Origin: JASGKO01 sp049840595
GTDB lineage: Bacteria > Verrucomicrobiota > Verrucomicrobiia > Chthoniobacterales > Chthoniobacteraceae
Reading direction: 5' to 3'
DNA length: 64,000 nucleotides
Assembly: GCA_049840595.1 (NCBI GenBank)
Contig: JASGKO010000039.1
Coordinates: forward strand, 248,001 to 312,000
The notes under the pieces are model-generated. The model worked only from the letters and a program-made list of their open reading frames with translations. It was not told the origin of the DNA and did not search any database. Positions 9,716-18,746 of this stretch are shown piece after piece. The translations under genes and the position numbers were made by a program. Numbering within the stretch: the stretch's first letter is position 1; the number at the start of each line of letters is the position of its first letter.

Positions 9716-10540
9716 ATGACTGAGAAACCCGATGCCACTGTGATTCCCGCCGAGGGCTGGCACGTCCTGCACCTGTTCTACAATCTTGAGCACAGCGCGT
9801 GGGGACTTTACAGCGACGACGAGCAGCGCCGCTGGAAGACGGAGCTCTCCGCGCTGGTGCAGGAAATTCGCGCCACGCCGAATACGCAGTTGCTCATCTT
9901 CAGCATGGTGTCGCCGAAGGCGGACCTCGGCTTCATGCTGCTCACGCCCGATCTTCACGTGGCGAATGCGTTTGAAAAGCGGCTCGCGCTGTCGCTCGGG
10001 CCGGATGTGTTGTCTCCGGTTTTCAGCTACCTCTCGATGACGGAGCGTAGCGAATACACCACCAGTGAGGAGGAATACTCGGCCACGTTGCAATCGGAAA
10101 ACGGGCTCGCCCCCGGCACGCCTGATCATGAGCAAAAGCTCGCTGAATTTCGCGCCCGGATGGCGAAGTATCTGAACGATCGCCTCTACCCGAAGCTGCC
10201 GCCGTGGCCGGTCTTTTGCTTCTACCCGATGTCGAAACGGCGCTCGGGCAACGATAACTGGTATTCGCTCGATTTTGCGGCGCGCAAGCAACTGATGCTC
10301 GGCCATGCGCGGATCGGGCGGCAGTGGCATGGGAAGATTCTCCAGCTGATCACCGGCTCGACCGGGCTGGACGATTATGAGTGGGGCGTTACGCTGTTTG
10401 CGCACGATACGCTCGACGTGAAAGGGATCGTCTATGAAATGCGCTTCGACGAAGTGAGCGCGCGCTATGCGGAGTTCGGTGAATTCTACATCGGCCTCCA
10501 GGTGCCACTCGACGTGTTGTTCGACCGGGTGCAGCTTTAA
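9716..10540 (+). CDS. chdC: coproheme decarboxylase (HemQ/ChdC)
   Basis: 274 residues of the chlorite dismutase fold family. ChdC converts coproheme III to heme b by two oxidative decarboxylations, the last step of the coproporphyrin-dependent heme pathway, in the cytoplasm. The diagnostic YPMSKRR block carries the catalytic Tyr (Y170). The proximal histidine is in LMLGHARIGRQWHGK (H197). The conserved C-terminal block ITGSTGLDDYEWGVTLFAHD with YEMRFDEVSARYAEFG is complete. It is followed nine bases later by larE. The gene implies that this organism uses the coproporphyrin rather than the protoporphyrin route; the other genes of that route are not in the window. Confidence 0.93.
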   Translation: MTEKPDATVIPAEGWHVLHLFYNLEHSAWGLYSDDEQRRWKTELSALVQEIRATPNTQLLIFSMVSPKADLGFMLLTPDLHVANAFEKRLALSLGPDVLSPVFSYLSMTERSEYTTSEEEYSATLQSENGLAPGTPDHEQKLAEFRARMAKYLNDRLYPKLPPWPVFCFYPMSKRRSGNDNWYSLDFAARKQLMLGHARIGRQWHGKILQLITGSTGLDDYEWGVTLFAHDTLDVKGIVYEMRFDEVSARYAEFGEFYIGLQVPLDVLFDRVQL

Positions 10541-10548
10541 CCCACGCC

Positions 10549-11346
10549 ATGCAAGAGAAGATCCAGCATCTGCGCGCAATCCTCGCCGCCCATTCACCGC
10601 TCGTGATTGCCTACTCGGGTGGGGTGGATAGTGCCTGCCTGCTCGCGGTGGCGCACGATACGCTGGGGGAAAATGTGCTGGCGGTGATTGCGGATAGCGC
10701 CAGCCTCCCACGCCAGGCGTTGGCCGATGCGGTGGCGCTGGCGGAGAAAATCGGCGCCCGCGTGGAAGTGGCGGCGACCGATGAGTTGTCGAATCCCGAC
10801 TACGCGAGCAATCCGCTGAACCGCTGCTACTTTTGCAAGGCGGAGCTTTTCACCCGGCTCGATACGCTGGCGCGGGAACGAAAATTTGCCGCGATCGCCT
10901 ATGGTGAGAATGCGGACGATGCGCGCCAGGTGCGTCCCGGTCGCCAGGCCGCGGCGGAGTTTTCCGTGATCGCGCCGCTCAAGGAAGCCGGGTTGACCAA
11001 GGCAGAGATTCGCGCGCATTCGCGGGAACTCGGCCTGCCGACGGCAGATGCCCCGGCGCAACCGTGCCTGAGCTCCCGCATCCCGCATGGCACGCCGGTG
11101 ACTTCGCAGGCGCTGGGAATGATCGAGCGCGGCGAGGCATGGGTACGTTCGCTCGGCTTTCGCATTTTCCGCGTGCGGCACGTGGTGGAAAACGGGACGC
11201 CGCTGGCCCGGGTGCAAATCGCGCCGGAGGAGATGGAGACGCTGCCGATGGTGCGGGAGTCGATTCGTGCCGGCCTGCTGGAGATAGGCTATGCGGAGGT
11301 GGAGATCGATCCGCAGGGGTATCGGGCACCGCAGGCGATGGTTTAA
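10549..11346 (+). CDS. larE: ATP-dependent sacrificial sulfur transferase LarE
   Basis: 265 residues. The PP-loop ATP pyrophosphatase motif SGGVDS is at residues 23-28. C-x2-C in NRCYFCKAEL (93-96) and C173 in QPCLSSRIPHG correspond to known LarE features; in the single-Cys type the latter cysteine donates its sulfur. LarE makes the thiocarboxylates of the nickel-pincer cofactor used by lactate racemase and other LarA-type enzymes. No larA, larB or larC is in the window. It is nine bases downstream of chdC and possibly co-transcribed; the two functions are unrelated. Confidence 0.88.
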   Translation: MQEKIQHLRAILAAHSPLVIAYSGGVDSACLLAVAHDTLGENVLAVIADSASLPRQALADAVALAEKIGARVEVAATDELSNPDYASNPLNRCYFCKAELFTRLDTLARERKFAAIAYGENADDARQVRPGRQAAAEFSVIAPLKEAGLTKAEIRAHSRELGLPTADAPAQPCLSSRIPHGTPVTSQALGMIERGEAWVRSLGFRIFRVRHVVENGTPLARVQIAPEEMETLPMVRESIRAGLLEIGYAEVEIDPQGYRAPQAMV

Positions 11347-11357
11347 AGCGGGAATTT

Positions 11358-11533
11358 TTTGGACAGGATGAACAGGATTTACAGGATGGAAGAATGGGCT
11401 TCGCCATTATTGAGTCTTGAGGTGCTGTAGCGGCGGTCTGTGACTGTCGCAAAATGATTCGTGAAAGAAGACGGCGGTCACGACCAGCTGCTACAGATCA
11501 ACATCCTGTTCATCCGGTAAATCCTGTCCAAAA
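11358..11533. repeat. nested inverted-repeat element downstream of larE
   Basis: The outer arms are made of the repeated word ACAGGAT: GGACAGGATGAACAGGATTT at 11361-11380 is answered by its near complement CATCCTGTTCATCCGGTAAA then TCCTGTCC at 11502-11528. Inside, an inner pair CTGTAGCGGCGGTC / CGACCAGCTGCTACAG spans 11425-11496. The inner sequence recurs at 63823-63848 on the other strand. There is no credible gene between 11347 and 11609. Confidence 0.8.
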
Positions 11534-11609
11534 TCTCCCTCTTCTCCGGGAATGAAATTTTCCGGAACGGGGATTGCACAATGCGGCTGAGTTCTCTACA
11601 CATGCCCGC

Positions 11610-14156
11610 GTGAGCACACTCAGCAAGGGAAAGCTGGAGGTGAAGGTTGCCGGTAATGACCAGGCAGCCATCCCGCCGGAAAACTTGATCGTTATCCACT
11701 ACCACCGGTTTAACGGAGCGTACAAGACGACCAGGCGCTCTGGACTTGGGACGCCTCGGGGCACATTACTCCGCCGGATAACGATATCGCCCCCGCCGGG
11801 CGCGATGATTTCGGCCTCGTTTTTCATCTCGATCACGCAAAATACCAGGGCACGCCGGTGATCGGTTTCATCCCACGCACCGGCCACGACTGGAACCAGC
11901 GCGATGGTGGGGACAAGCACTGGAGCCCGCCCATGGGGCGCGAGATCTGGGTCGTGCAGACCCGCTCGGAGGTTTACTTCACCAAGCCCGATCTCTCGCC
12001 TGCCATTTCTCACGCCTACTTCGATGCGCTGGACCGCGTGGGCATTCTCCTCGCCACCCCGGTGGTCAATGATTCGCTGACCCCCGCGGATATCGAGATC
12101 CGCGCTGCCGATGGCCATCGTATCGGGGTGGACAAGATTGCCTGCCACCCGGCGCCGCACATGACGCGCTCTTTCGCCCTCGACGTCACGACGAAGGAGC
12201 CGCTCGACGTGGAAAACCAGTATCGCGTGGCCGTGGCCGGGTTCAGCGGCTTCAAGATCGCGAAGCTGCGCGGCATCCTCGATAACCGGGATCTGTTCTA
12301 CGATGCGGAAACTCCGCTCGGGGTCACTTACACGCCAACCGGTCACCACCTTCCGCATTTTTGCCCCGTGCTCCACGGCAGTCGGCGTGGTGCTTTACTC
12401 CGCCGCGACAGGGAAGAAGGGGCGCACCGTGCATCCCATGCTCAAGCTCGGCAAAGGCATCTGGGAAGCCACGGTCGCCGGCGATCTCGATGGCCGCTAC
12501 TACATGCTGGAACTGGAGGATGCCGAGGCCGGGACCACCGGGGAGGTGCTCGATCCCTACGCGATCAATACCGTGCAGAGCAGCACCCGCGCGCGCGTGA
12601 CCAATCTCGCGAAGACCAATCCCCCCGGCTGGGAGCTCACTCGCACCGGGCCCAAGGTGGCGATGCCGCAGGATTGCACCCTCTACGAAATGCACGTGCG
12701 CGATTTTTCCATCGCGGAAAATTCCGGCATGCAAAACCGTGGCCGCTACGCTGCCTTTGCCGAGACGGGCACACACCTGCCCGGGGAGACCCTCTCCACC
12801 GGTCTCGATCACCTCGTGGAGCTTGGTATTTCCCATGTGCAATTGCTGCCGGTGCATGATTCCGAGGGCGACGAGGTCAACTACCAGTACCAACTGGGGT
12901 TACATGACTGCCGCCTTCTTCTCGCCGGAGGGGGCCTACGCCAGCAACATCAATGACGCCTCGCGCATCAGCGAGCTCAAGCTGCTCGTCGCCGCTCTCC
13001 ATGCCAAGGGGATCGGCGTCATCCTCGATGTGGTCTTCAACCACACCACGAACGACGCGCCATTTTTCAAGATCGCGCCCGATTACTACTATCGTCACTG
13101 GTCCATCGGCGGCTTTTCCAATGGCTCCGGTTGCGGGAACGACTTCCGCACCGAGGCTCCCATGGCGCGCCGGCTCGTCATCGATTCGCTCAAGTATTGG
13201 ATGACGGAATTTGGGGTGGACGGCTTCCGCTTCGACCTCATGGGATTGCTCGATGCGGATACGATGCGCGAGGCGGAATACGTGTTACGCCAGATCAATT
13301 CCTCGGTGTTGCTTTACGGCGAGCCCTGGAGCGCCAACCACTCGCCGATGCCGCCGCCTGCGAACAAGGACGGCATCCGCGGGACGGGGATCGCGGCGTT
13401 CAACGACGACTATCGCAACGGACTCAAGGGCTCGCCCGATGGCGATCATCCCGGTTTCATCCAGCGCGGCTGGAATTCCGATTCCGTGCGGGCGGGGCTG
13501 GGCGCTTACGGTTGGCCCGAAGGCCCGTGGCAGACGATTAATTACATGACCTGCCACGACAACCTCGTGCTCTTCGACAAGCTCAAGATCTCGCTGCCTG
13601 GCGCGACCGAGGAGTCGAGCCTCGCTGCGATGAAGATCGGCTACCTGCTCCTCTACACCTCGCAGGGCGTGCCCTTCCTCCATGGCGGTGAGGAATTCGC
13701 CCGCAGCAAAGGCGGCCATCACAACAGCTACAATGCGCCCGATGTCGTGAACCAGGTGGACTGGAGCCTCAAGGCGAAGCACCACGACCTCTTCCTCTAC
13801 GTGCGCGACCTTATCGCCTTGCGGAAATCGCATCCCATCTTCCGCCTGCGCTCGCGCGAGGACGTAAACCGCTGCCTGCGCATCGTGGAGACCGGCAACT
13901 GGCGTACGCTGCAATACGTCCTCGACGCCACGCACCTCAATCCCGAGCGGTGGAGCCGTCTCTCTGCGTGGTGGTGAATACCGAGGACAGCACGGCCAAT
14001 GAATTCAAGCTGCCCGAGGGCCTCTGGGCGCTCGTTTTCGACGAGAAAGGTCTGGTCGATCACCGACCGCCCCGGCTGGCGAGGAAAAAATTGTCGTCCC
14101 GCCCAAGACGGCGTGGATCCTCTGCGAAATTGACCAAGCCGACGGACAAGGTGTAA
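11610..14156 (+). CDS. pulA: type I pullulanase (GH13), broken by about five frameshifts
   Basis: Pieces in successive frames build one debranching enzyme that hydrolyses alpha-1,6 branches of glycogen or pullulan. The N-terminus has a CBM41-like segment (VIHYHRFNGAY ... LWTWD). The middle has RIFAPCSTAVGVVLYS (CBM48) and the pullulanase signature YNWGY. The GH13 catalytic motifs are all present: VVFNHT, GFRFDLMG with the nucleophile Asp, LLYGEPW with the acid/base Glu, and YMTCHDN. Breaks lie near 11729, 12345, 12893, 13968 and 14058. After the last one the expected C-terminal block EKIVVPPKTAWILCE is readable in the third frame. The start is GTG 11610 or an upstream TTG; the 3' limit is approximate. 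Intact catalytic motifs argue for sequencing indels; a decayed gene cannot be excluded. Confidence 0.75.
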
Positions 14157-14196
14157 GGCCCCCTGAGGGCTTATCGGGCCGATGCTGCGTGCTTTC

Positions 14197-14558
14197 TTAC
14201 GCTGCCGTCTCGCGCCGCACTTTCACCGCGACAAATCGTGTATCCGGCAGGATGTATTTCTGCGCAGCTCGACTTCCACGGATTGGAGCGGAAATTTCCG
14301 GAGCAGCAACTCCGCAATCTCGACCACCAGCGTCTCGATGAGACAACGCGGCCTGGAACGGGCGAGCGTTTTCTCACGTGCTCGCAGACGAGGAAATAAT
14401 CCACCGTTTCCGCGATCTCATCACCGAGCCCTGCGGAAGTCCCGGTGCGGGACCAGCACCATGGAAACGGTGAGCCGCTGCGCCGTCTCGCGCTCCGCCT
14501 CCGGCACGCCGATATGGGTGAAGAGTTCCAGCGAATCGATGAGGATGGAATCGGGCAT
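14197..14558 (-). CDS. folB: dihydroneopterin aldolase FolB, broken by three frameshifts
   Basis: It starts at ATG 14558 (MPDSILIDSLELFTHIGV). This matches the FolB N-terminus, including the active-site Glu of GVPEAERE. The frame changes near 14440 (VPHRDF to GLGDEIAETVDYFLV), near 14376 (to KTLARSRPRCLIETLVVEIA) and near 14265 (to KYILPDTRFVAVKVRRETAA, stop at 14197). The joined product is about 120 residues, normal for FolB, which converts 7,8-dihydroneopterin to hydroxymethyl-dihydropterin in folate synthesis. Three breaks within 360 bases, each leaving conserved motifs intact, make this the most error-dense gene in the window. Confidence 0.72.
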
Positions 14559-14596
14559 CACGCCAAACTTTCCCGCAAACGGAAGCAAAGGGCCAT

Positions 14597-14690
14597 GCGA
14601 AATACGCGAAATAAACGAATATCGCGACGGATGATGGCGGAGTCTGAGGCTTTTCCTTTTCCGTATTTTTCGTGTGTTTCGCGGGCTAAC
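14597..14690. repeat. imperfect inverted repeat of CGCGAAA / TTTCGCG words
   Basis: The left arm has CGAAATACGCGAAATAAACG at 14598-14617; the right arm has GTATTTTTCGTGTGTTTCGC at 14662-14681. The same word style recurs at 61801-61869. It lies between the oppositely spaced folB and DUF721 starts and ends. Confidence 0.55.
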
Positions 14691-14698
14691 TTTCCCGC

Positions 14699-15060
14699 CT
14701 ATCCGATGACAAACCGCAGGTCGCGAATGACCTTTCCGGTGAAACGGGCCTTGAGCTTTTTCAGCACCTGCGGTTTCCACACCCGATCCAGCTCGTAGTG
14801 CACCGTGGGCTGCAGGACTTGCACGTAGAGAATGCCGTCACGCAGCTTGCTCGGTTGCGAATGCTTGGCCAGGAAATCGCCCACCAGGCTCCCACCACGC
14901 GGCCAGCACCTGCTCCTCGCTCAGCCGCTCCGAAAGCCCGAAGCTGGCGCAGCAGCGGCTCGATCACCTCGCTCACCGCCTTCATCCGGTCGGGCTTGGC
15001 CTTCGGCTCAAAAGCTCCCCGCCATTCAGCCAGGGCACGCGCGCGGATGTCGGGATTCAT
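14699..15060 (-). CDS. DUF721 (DciA-like) protein, two frameshifts
   Basis: It starts at ATG 15060 (MNPDIRARALAEWRGAFEP). After VIEPLLRQL the frame shifts, and the third frame gives GLSERLSEEQVLAAWWE. A second shift leads to VGDFLAKHSQPSKLRDG, then LYVQVLQPTVHYELD and the end at 14699. The joined protein has about 120 residues and the DUF721 pattern: W near the middle, a conserved SKL-DG-LYV strand, and E-L at the helix start. DUF721 includes DciA, the ancestral DnaB-helicase loader/operator, but short members have other uncertain roles. Both breaks are repaired by dropping one base. Confidence 0.65.
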
Positions 15061-15758
15061 GGCCGGAAGATAGCAGTCATCGGGAGCGCTTTAAGTGGAA
15101 AGCATTTCAATATTTAGTTGCCGACGTAAAAGAAGGTGAGGGTTGCCTTTCTTTGATCCGGGTTCACATCCAAAATATACAGACGTGCCGTCGAGGGGCT
15201 GCAAAATAGAGCCACGAGACATGATCGAGTTTTACCGGGCCAATTTTTTTGAGAACTCGTCTCCTCCCTGCCCGGCAGTGATCACCTTCTTCTTTCTCAG
15301 ATCACTTGGGACGCTGCCAAAATTCCAGGAGCTGAAGGGTCTTTCATTAGATCGAGGAAGCCCGCGGATAGGGGAGTGCGCAACGGAAGACCACGCTGCC
15401 ACCTCCCGGAGTGAGGTTCGACATCACTTCGCCCGGTGGTTGTTTGGCAACGATACTGCATTTCAAGCTCCTGCCATTTTGAGGGCGTAGTCCCAATCAA
15501 CTTTCAGCTTTTTTTCTTCGCCTTGGGCAAAGGAGCTGGCCCAAAAAGGCGCAGATCAATAACAAGCGCGTAAGGTAGTTGCATATTCTGAGTGGAAATC
15601 TCGCCGAGCTGCAATGGATGGGTTGGAGAGCAAAGGGCAGACTTCCTGCTGTCCTCCAGGTGCGATGATTGAAGGGCATGGCCCATCCACTCCAGCTTTT
15701 AAATTCGATTTGAAGAGAGACGGGGCCTGCCTCGTCCAAACTCGAAACACCAAGTCCT
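15061..15758. other. 700-base stretch without a recognisable intact gene
   Basis: No frame gives a convincing protein. On the minus strand between about 15500 and 15775 there are coding-like fragments in different frames (e.g. PYALVIDLRLFGPAPLPKAK, then VDWDYALKMAGA before a stop near 15487) that could be one small frame-broken gene. Between 15340 and 15460 another minus-strand fragment reads GEVMSNLTPGGGSVVFRC. Given the high frame-break density nearby, one or two damaged hypothetical genes are plausible, but I cannot reconstruct them. Confidence 0.35.
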
Positions 15759-16047
15759 ATGAAAACGAACTTCAAGTCACTTATTATCGCTGCGGTGGTC
15801 GCCTTCTGTCGGCGTGCTGGCGGTGCCAGGAGCCTCCGCCCATGATCACCACCGTGACCGCTCAGTGCGGGTGTATTATGCTCCGCAATACTACGGGCAC
15901 AGCTATCACGGCTACGCCTACGGGGGGGAGCCGGTCTTCTACCATCATGTGCGCTACTATCCCTATTACGAGGGGCCGCAGTACTGCGTGGAGGAACATC
16001 GCCGGGTGTACTATCGCCCGAACGTCGTGTTCACCTTCGGTTTCTAA
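15759..16047 (+). CDS. small secreted His/Tyr-rich protein, frame-broken
   Basis: ATG 15759 starts a signal peptide (MKTNFKSLIIAAVVAF). One extra base near 15806 breaks the frame. After repair it continues as VGVLAVPGASAHDHHRD, giving a normal signal peptidase site (ASA). The mature part, about 70 residues, is extremely rich in Tyr and His (VRVYYAPQYYGHSYHGYAYG, HHVRYYPYYEGPQY). Such Tyr/His-rich small secreted proteins are common in environmental bacteria and may bind metal; this is inference. A strong terminator follows at once. Confidence 0.6.
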
Positions 16048-16071
16048 CCTGCTTTCCGCAGCCAAAACCAA

Positions 16072-16105
16072 AAAAACCTCACCCTCGCGAGAGGGTGAGG
16101 TTTTT
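16072..16105. terminator. bidirectional intrinsic terminator
   Basis: A perfect 15-bp stem with a GCGA tetraloop: AAAAACCTCACCCTC at 16072-16086 pairs with 16091-16105. A-tract and T-tract at both ends let it serve the secreted-protein gene (+) and the convergent ferredoxin gene (-). Confidence 0.92.
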
Positions 16106-16134
16106 CGTCTAAATGGAGTTAAAGAAAACGCGAC

Positions 16135-16368
16135 TTATTCGCCGTCGTTGCCGATCGCTTCGACGGGGCAGCCTTCCATGGCTTCCTGGCAGAGCTTTTC
16201 CTCGTCCGGAGTTTCGGGCTGCTTGAAAACGAAGGAGTGCCCTCCGTCGTCATTGCGGGTGAAGTTTGCGGGTGCCGTCTCACGGCACAGGTCGCAGTCG
16301 ATGCATTGATCATCGACATAGAATTTGCCGCCCACATTATCGGAATATTTGTTTGCAACGTCTGCCAT
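16135..16368 (-). CDS. 4Fe-4S single-cluster ferredoxin
   Basis: 77 residues. C-x2-C-x2-C in CIDCDLCRETAP and the remote C-P in CPVEAIG bind one [4Fe-4S] cluster. The size and acidic surface (DDGGHSFVFKQPETPDEEK) match monocluster ferredoxins, cytoplasmic low-potential electron carriers. It is monocistronic: the nearest upstream gene is divergent and a terminator lies just downstream. The redox partner is not evident from the neighbours. Confidence 0.9.
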   Translation of the reverse strand: MADVANKYSDNVGGKFYVDDQCIDCDLCRETAPANFTRNDDGGHSFVFKQPETPDEEKLCQEAMEGCPVEAIGNDGE

Positions 16369-16448
16369 AAAATTAAAGGTGCCAGTAAATCAACTGGGCC
16401 TAAAAACATAGGGGCCGCAGATTTGATTGCAATGGTTTTTTCCCACTG

Positions 16449-17453
16449 ATGACAAACCCAACCCGATCCCTGGTAAAGCGCCCCGTCCGGGCGGCGATCA
16501 TGATGCTGCTCTCCACGATTGCGTGGGGGGCCAGTTTTCCGCTGCAAAAAGCGGCCATTCTGGCCGAGTTGGCGGTGACCCCGGGCATGGCGACCTGGGT
16601 GCAGTCCGCGCTCTTGCTCGGGGTGCGTTTTGCGATCTGCGCGGTCATCATGGTGCTATGGCTGCTGGCCCGGCGGGAGCGGATGACGCCGCGCGAGTGG
16701 TCGCAGGGGCTGATGCTTGGGGTTTTCAGCAGTTGCGGGCTGCTGCTGCAGGTGGACGGGTTGAACTACACGGAAGCTTCCACCTCGGCCTTCATCACGC
16801 AGTGCTACTGTGTGATCATCCCGATCTGGGTGGCGCTCCGGCACCAGCGCATGCCTTCCGTCCTGCTGGCGACCTGTTGCGTCTCGGTGATCGTCGGGGT
16901 GGCGATTCTCTCCGGAATCGATCCGCGAAATATGAAACTCGGGCGGGGGGAATGGGAAACCGTGATCAGCTCGCTCTTCTTCACCGCGCAGATTCTCTGG
17001 CTGGAGCGGGGTGAATATGCGGGCAACAACAGCGGGCACGTCTCGCTTGCGATGTATCTGATGATCGCGCTCATTCAACTGCCCATCGCGATCATGGGGG
17101 CCGGCCACGTGGGGGTGCTGGTGGCTCCCCTCGCTTCTCACGCGGTCCTCGGCCTGCTGGTGGCGTTGGTCCTGTTCTGCACGCTCCTGGCGTTTGGCAT
17201 TATGAACCACTGGCAGCCGCACCTGGAGGCGACGCAGGCGGGGCTCATCTGTCGCGGCGAGCCGCTCTTCGCCAGTATCTTCGCCCTCTTCGCGCCCGCA
17301 TTGATTTCCCAATGGTGCCACGTGAGCTACGCCAACGAGCCGCTGACCTGGCGGCTGATGCTGGGGGGCGGGCTTATTCTTGGGGCGAACCTGGTGGTGT
17401 TGCTTCGCCAGACGGGTTCGACGGAGGCCGCACGCCGGAACCGGCCTGATTGA
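16449..17453 (+). CDS. EamA/DMT-family transporter
   Basis: 334 residues with ten predicted TM helices arranged as two EamA repeats (first repeat starts AIMMLLSTIAWGASFPLQKA; second near YLMIALIQLPIAIMG). Drug/metabolite transporters of this family export amino acids, metabolites or drugs by proton exchange; the substrate cannot be told. The 3' end overlaps the convergent GYF_2 gene by 80 bases. Confidence 0.85.
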   Translation: MTNPTRSLVKRPVRAAIMMLLSTIAWGASFPLQKAAILAELAVTPGMATWVQSALLLGVRFAICAVIMVLWLLARRERMTPREWSQGLMLGVFSSCGLLLQVDGLNYTEASTSAFITQCYCVIIPIWVALRHQRMPSVLLATCCVSVIVGVAILSGIDPRNMKLGRGEWETVISSLFFTAQILWLERGEYAGNNSGHVSLAMYLMIALIQLPIAIMGAGHVGVLVAPLASHAVLGLLVALVLFCTLLAFGIMNHWQPHLEATQAGLICRGEPLFASIFALFAPALISQWCHVSYANEPLTWRLMLGGGLILGANLVVLLRQTGSTEAARRNRPD

Positions 17454-18356
17454 ACAGACTGTCGTAGGCCGAAACGATGGCCGCCAGCGAGATCGTCGCG
17501 GTGAGCAGAAAGCCTACGTAAATAATTGCCATCCCGAGGATGGTGAACAGAAAGCAAAGGGTCGCGAAAACGAGCAATTTGAAGAAGTGATGCTTCGCCA
17601 CCCGGTGGCTGAGCGCGATTGCCTCCCAGAACTTGAGGCCGTGATCCACCACCAGGGGCAGGGAAAAAAACCAGCTAATGCCGAGATAGAGCGCAAAGAG
17701 CAGGCACGCCATGCCCAGCGGGCTGAAGTCGTAGCTCAAGGCCGGGATTTGCTGGCCCGCAATGGTGATCGGGCGCACTTTTTCAAACGGCGACAGCAGC
17801 AGAAAAAGAGGAGCGCCGGCAGCAACTGCACGAGGATGACATTGGGCAGGTTGCGCACGTAGGAGGAAAACAGATCGGCCCACGAGGATTCCTGCCCCCG
17901 GGCAATGCGGAGATACACCCCATACAGCCCGGCAAAATAGGGCATCGCCACCAGTGCGCCGACAATCCCAAAGATAATCGTGATGCCGTAAAGCACGAGA
18001 TACAGGGCCAGCCCCCCAATGGTGAGCACGGGGCGGGCCGCCACCACATCCCAGCCGCGGGCAAAGCAATCGCGGATGCTGAAGCGGGTCTCGCCCGCCA
18101 GCGCCGGTGCGGGATCGAATACCGGCGGAAAAGCTTCCGGGGCCGCTTCGGTATCCGGATTCGCCGGGGCGAACGAGGCGGGTTCCTGGAGTTCGGGTTC
18201 CGGCCGGGAAATTTCCGTGTACGGTTTCCATTCCTCCATCCCATCGTGCCACACCAGCGTCGCGGGCGTGATGCGACCTCCCGCCGCCTGGGTGCGGATC
18301 TCGGCTTCATCGACGGGGCCGACCGGGCGACCTTCAAAGGCGTAATACCATTTCAT
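17374..18356 (-). CDS. GYF_2 (DUF4339) membrane protein, frame-broken
   Basis: It starts at ATG 18356 (MKWYYAFEGRPVGPVDEAEI). A GYF_2 domain ends with LVWHDGMEEWKPYTEI. A Pro/Glu/Ala-rich linker follows, then at least five TM helices. The frame breaks in the A5/T5 run at 17803-17807. Adding one base reads LLPALLFFLLLSPFEKVRPI and continues through FKLLVFATLCFLFTILGMAI to the stop at 17374. The repaired length is 327 residues. The hydrophobic part resembles DUF4013/membrane-anchored glycerophosphoryl-type helical bundles, but I am not certain. The last 80 bases run antisense through the end of the EamA gene. Confidence 0.68.
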
Positions 18357-18495
18357 TCGGACAAATTAAGGAGTGGAATGCGGCGGATTCTTCGGCGGCT
18401 CGCACGGGATGTCAAACGCAAGGCGTAAATGGACGTCAAAAAGCGTGGCCTGGGCAAGGTTCACAGACTCTTGGATGGTAAAGAAACGACTGATT

Positions 18496-18569
18496 TTAAC
18501 CGCGGATTTCGCGGATGGGCGCGGATAAAAGGCCAATCCATCTGTGTCATCCGTGTCATCCGCGGTTAA
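18496..18569. repeat. CGCGGAT-word hairpin repeat, copy 1
   Basis: Arms TTAACCGCGGAT (18496-18507) and ATCCGCGGTTAA (18558-18569) are perfectly inverted. The interior is built from GCGGAT-GGGC and ATCCGTGTC words. The reverse complement matches the element at 60554-60658, including GGCCTTTTATCCGCGC. Confidence 0.88.
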
Positions 18570-18580
18570 ATTTTGCTTCG

Positions 18581-18642
18581 CCCCTCGTTCCCAGGCTCCA
18601 GCCTGGGAATGCGCTGGTCTGCGCGGCTCCAGCCTCGTGCTC
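18581..18642. repeat. GGAGC / GGGAACG hairpin repeat, copy 1
   Basis: CGTTCCCAGGCTCCAGCCTGGGAA forms a hairpin (TTCCCAGGCT / AGCCTGGGAA), followed by TCTGCGCGGCTCCAGCC. The reverse complement matches 61727-61785, including GGCTGGAGCCGCGCAGA exactly. A diverged copy is at 58758-58814. Confidence 0.85.
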
Positions 18643-18746
18643 CCGCATACCTATCGGTTAAAAATTTTCACAAAAGTGCGTAACCATTTTTTGAAAACGC
18701 TTCTGTAAGGAGTGAACCCAATCTCATACATAGAAAGCTCACTCCC

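Larger units (their letters stand above)
18357..18746. other. intergenic region with two compound repeats and a possible promoter
   Basis: About 390 bases between the divergent GYF_2 gene and the first Ser/Thr kinase. It holds the two repeats listed separately. After them, AAAAATTTTCACAAAAGTGCG (18660-18680) and TTTTTTGAAAACGC are the only AT-rich sequence and are a plausible place for the kinase promoter. No gene seen. Confidence 0.5.

Noticed and set aside
15143..15490. Plus-strand 115-codon open frame
   Set aside because: No start context, no domain and unusual composition; more likely a chance frame in a damaged region.
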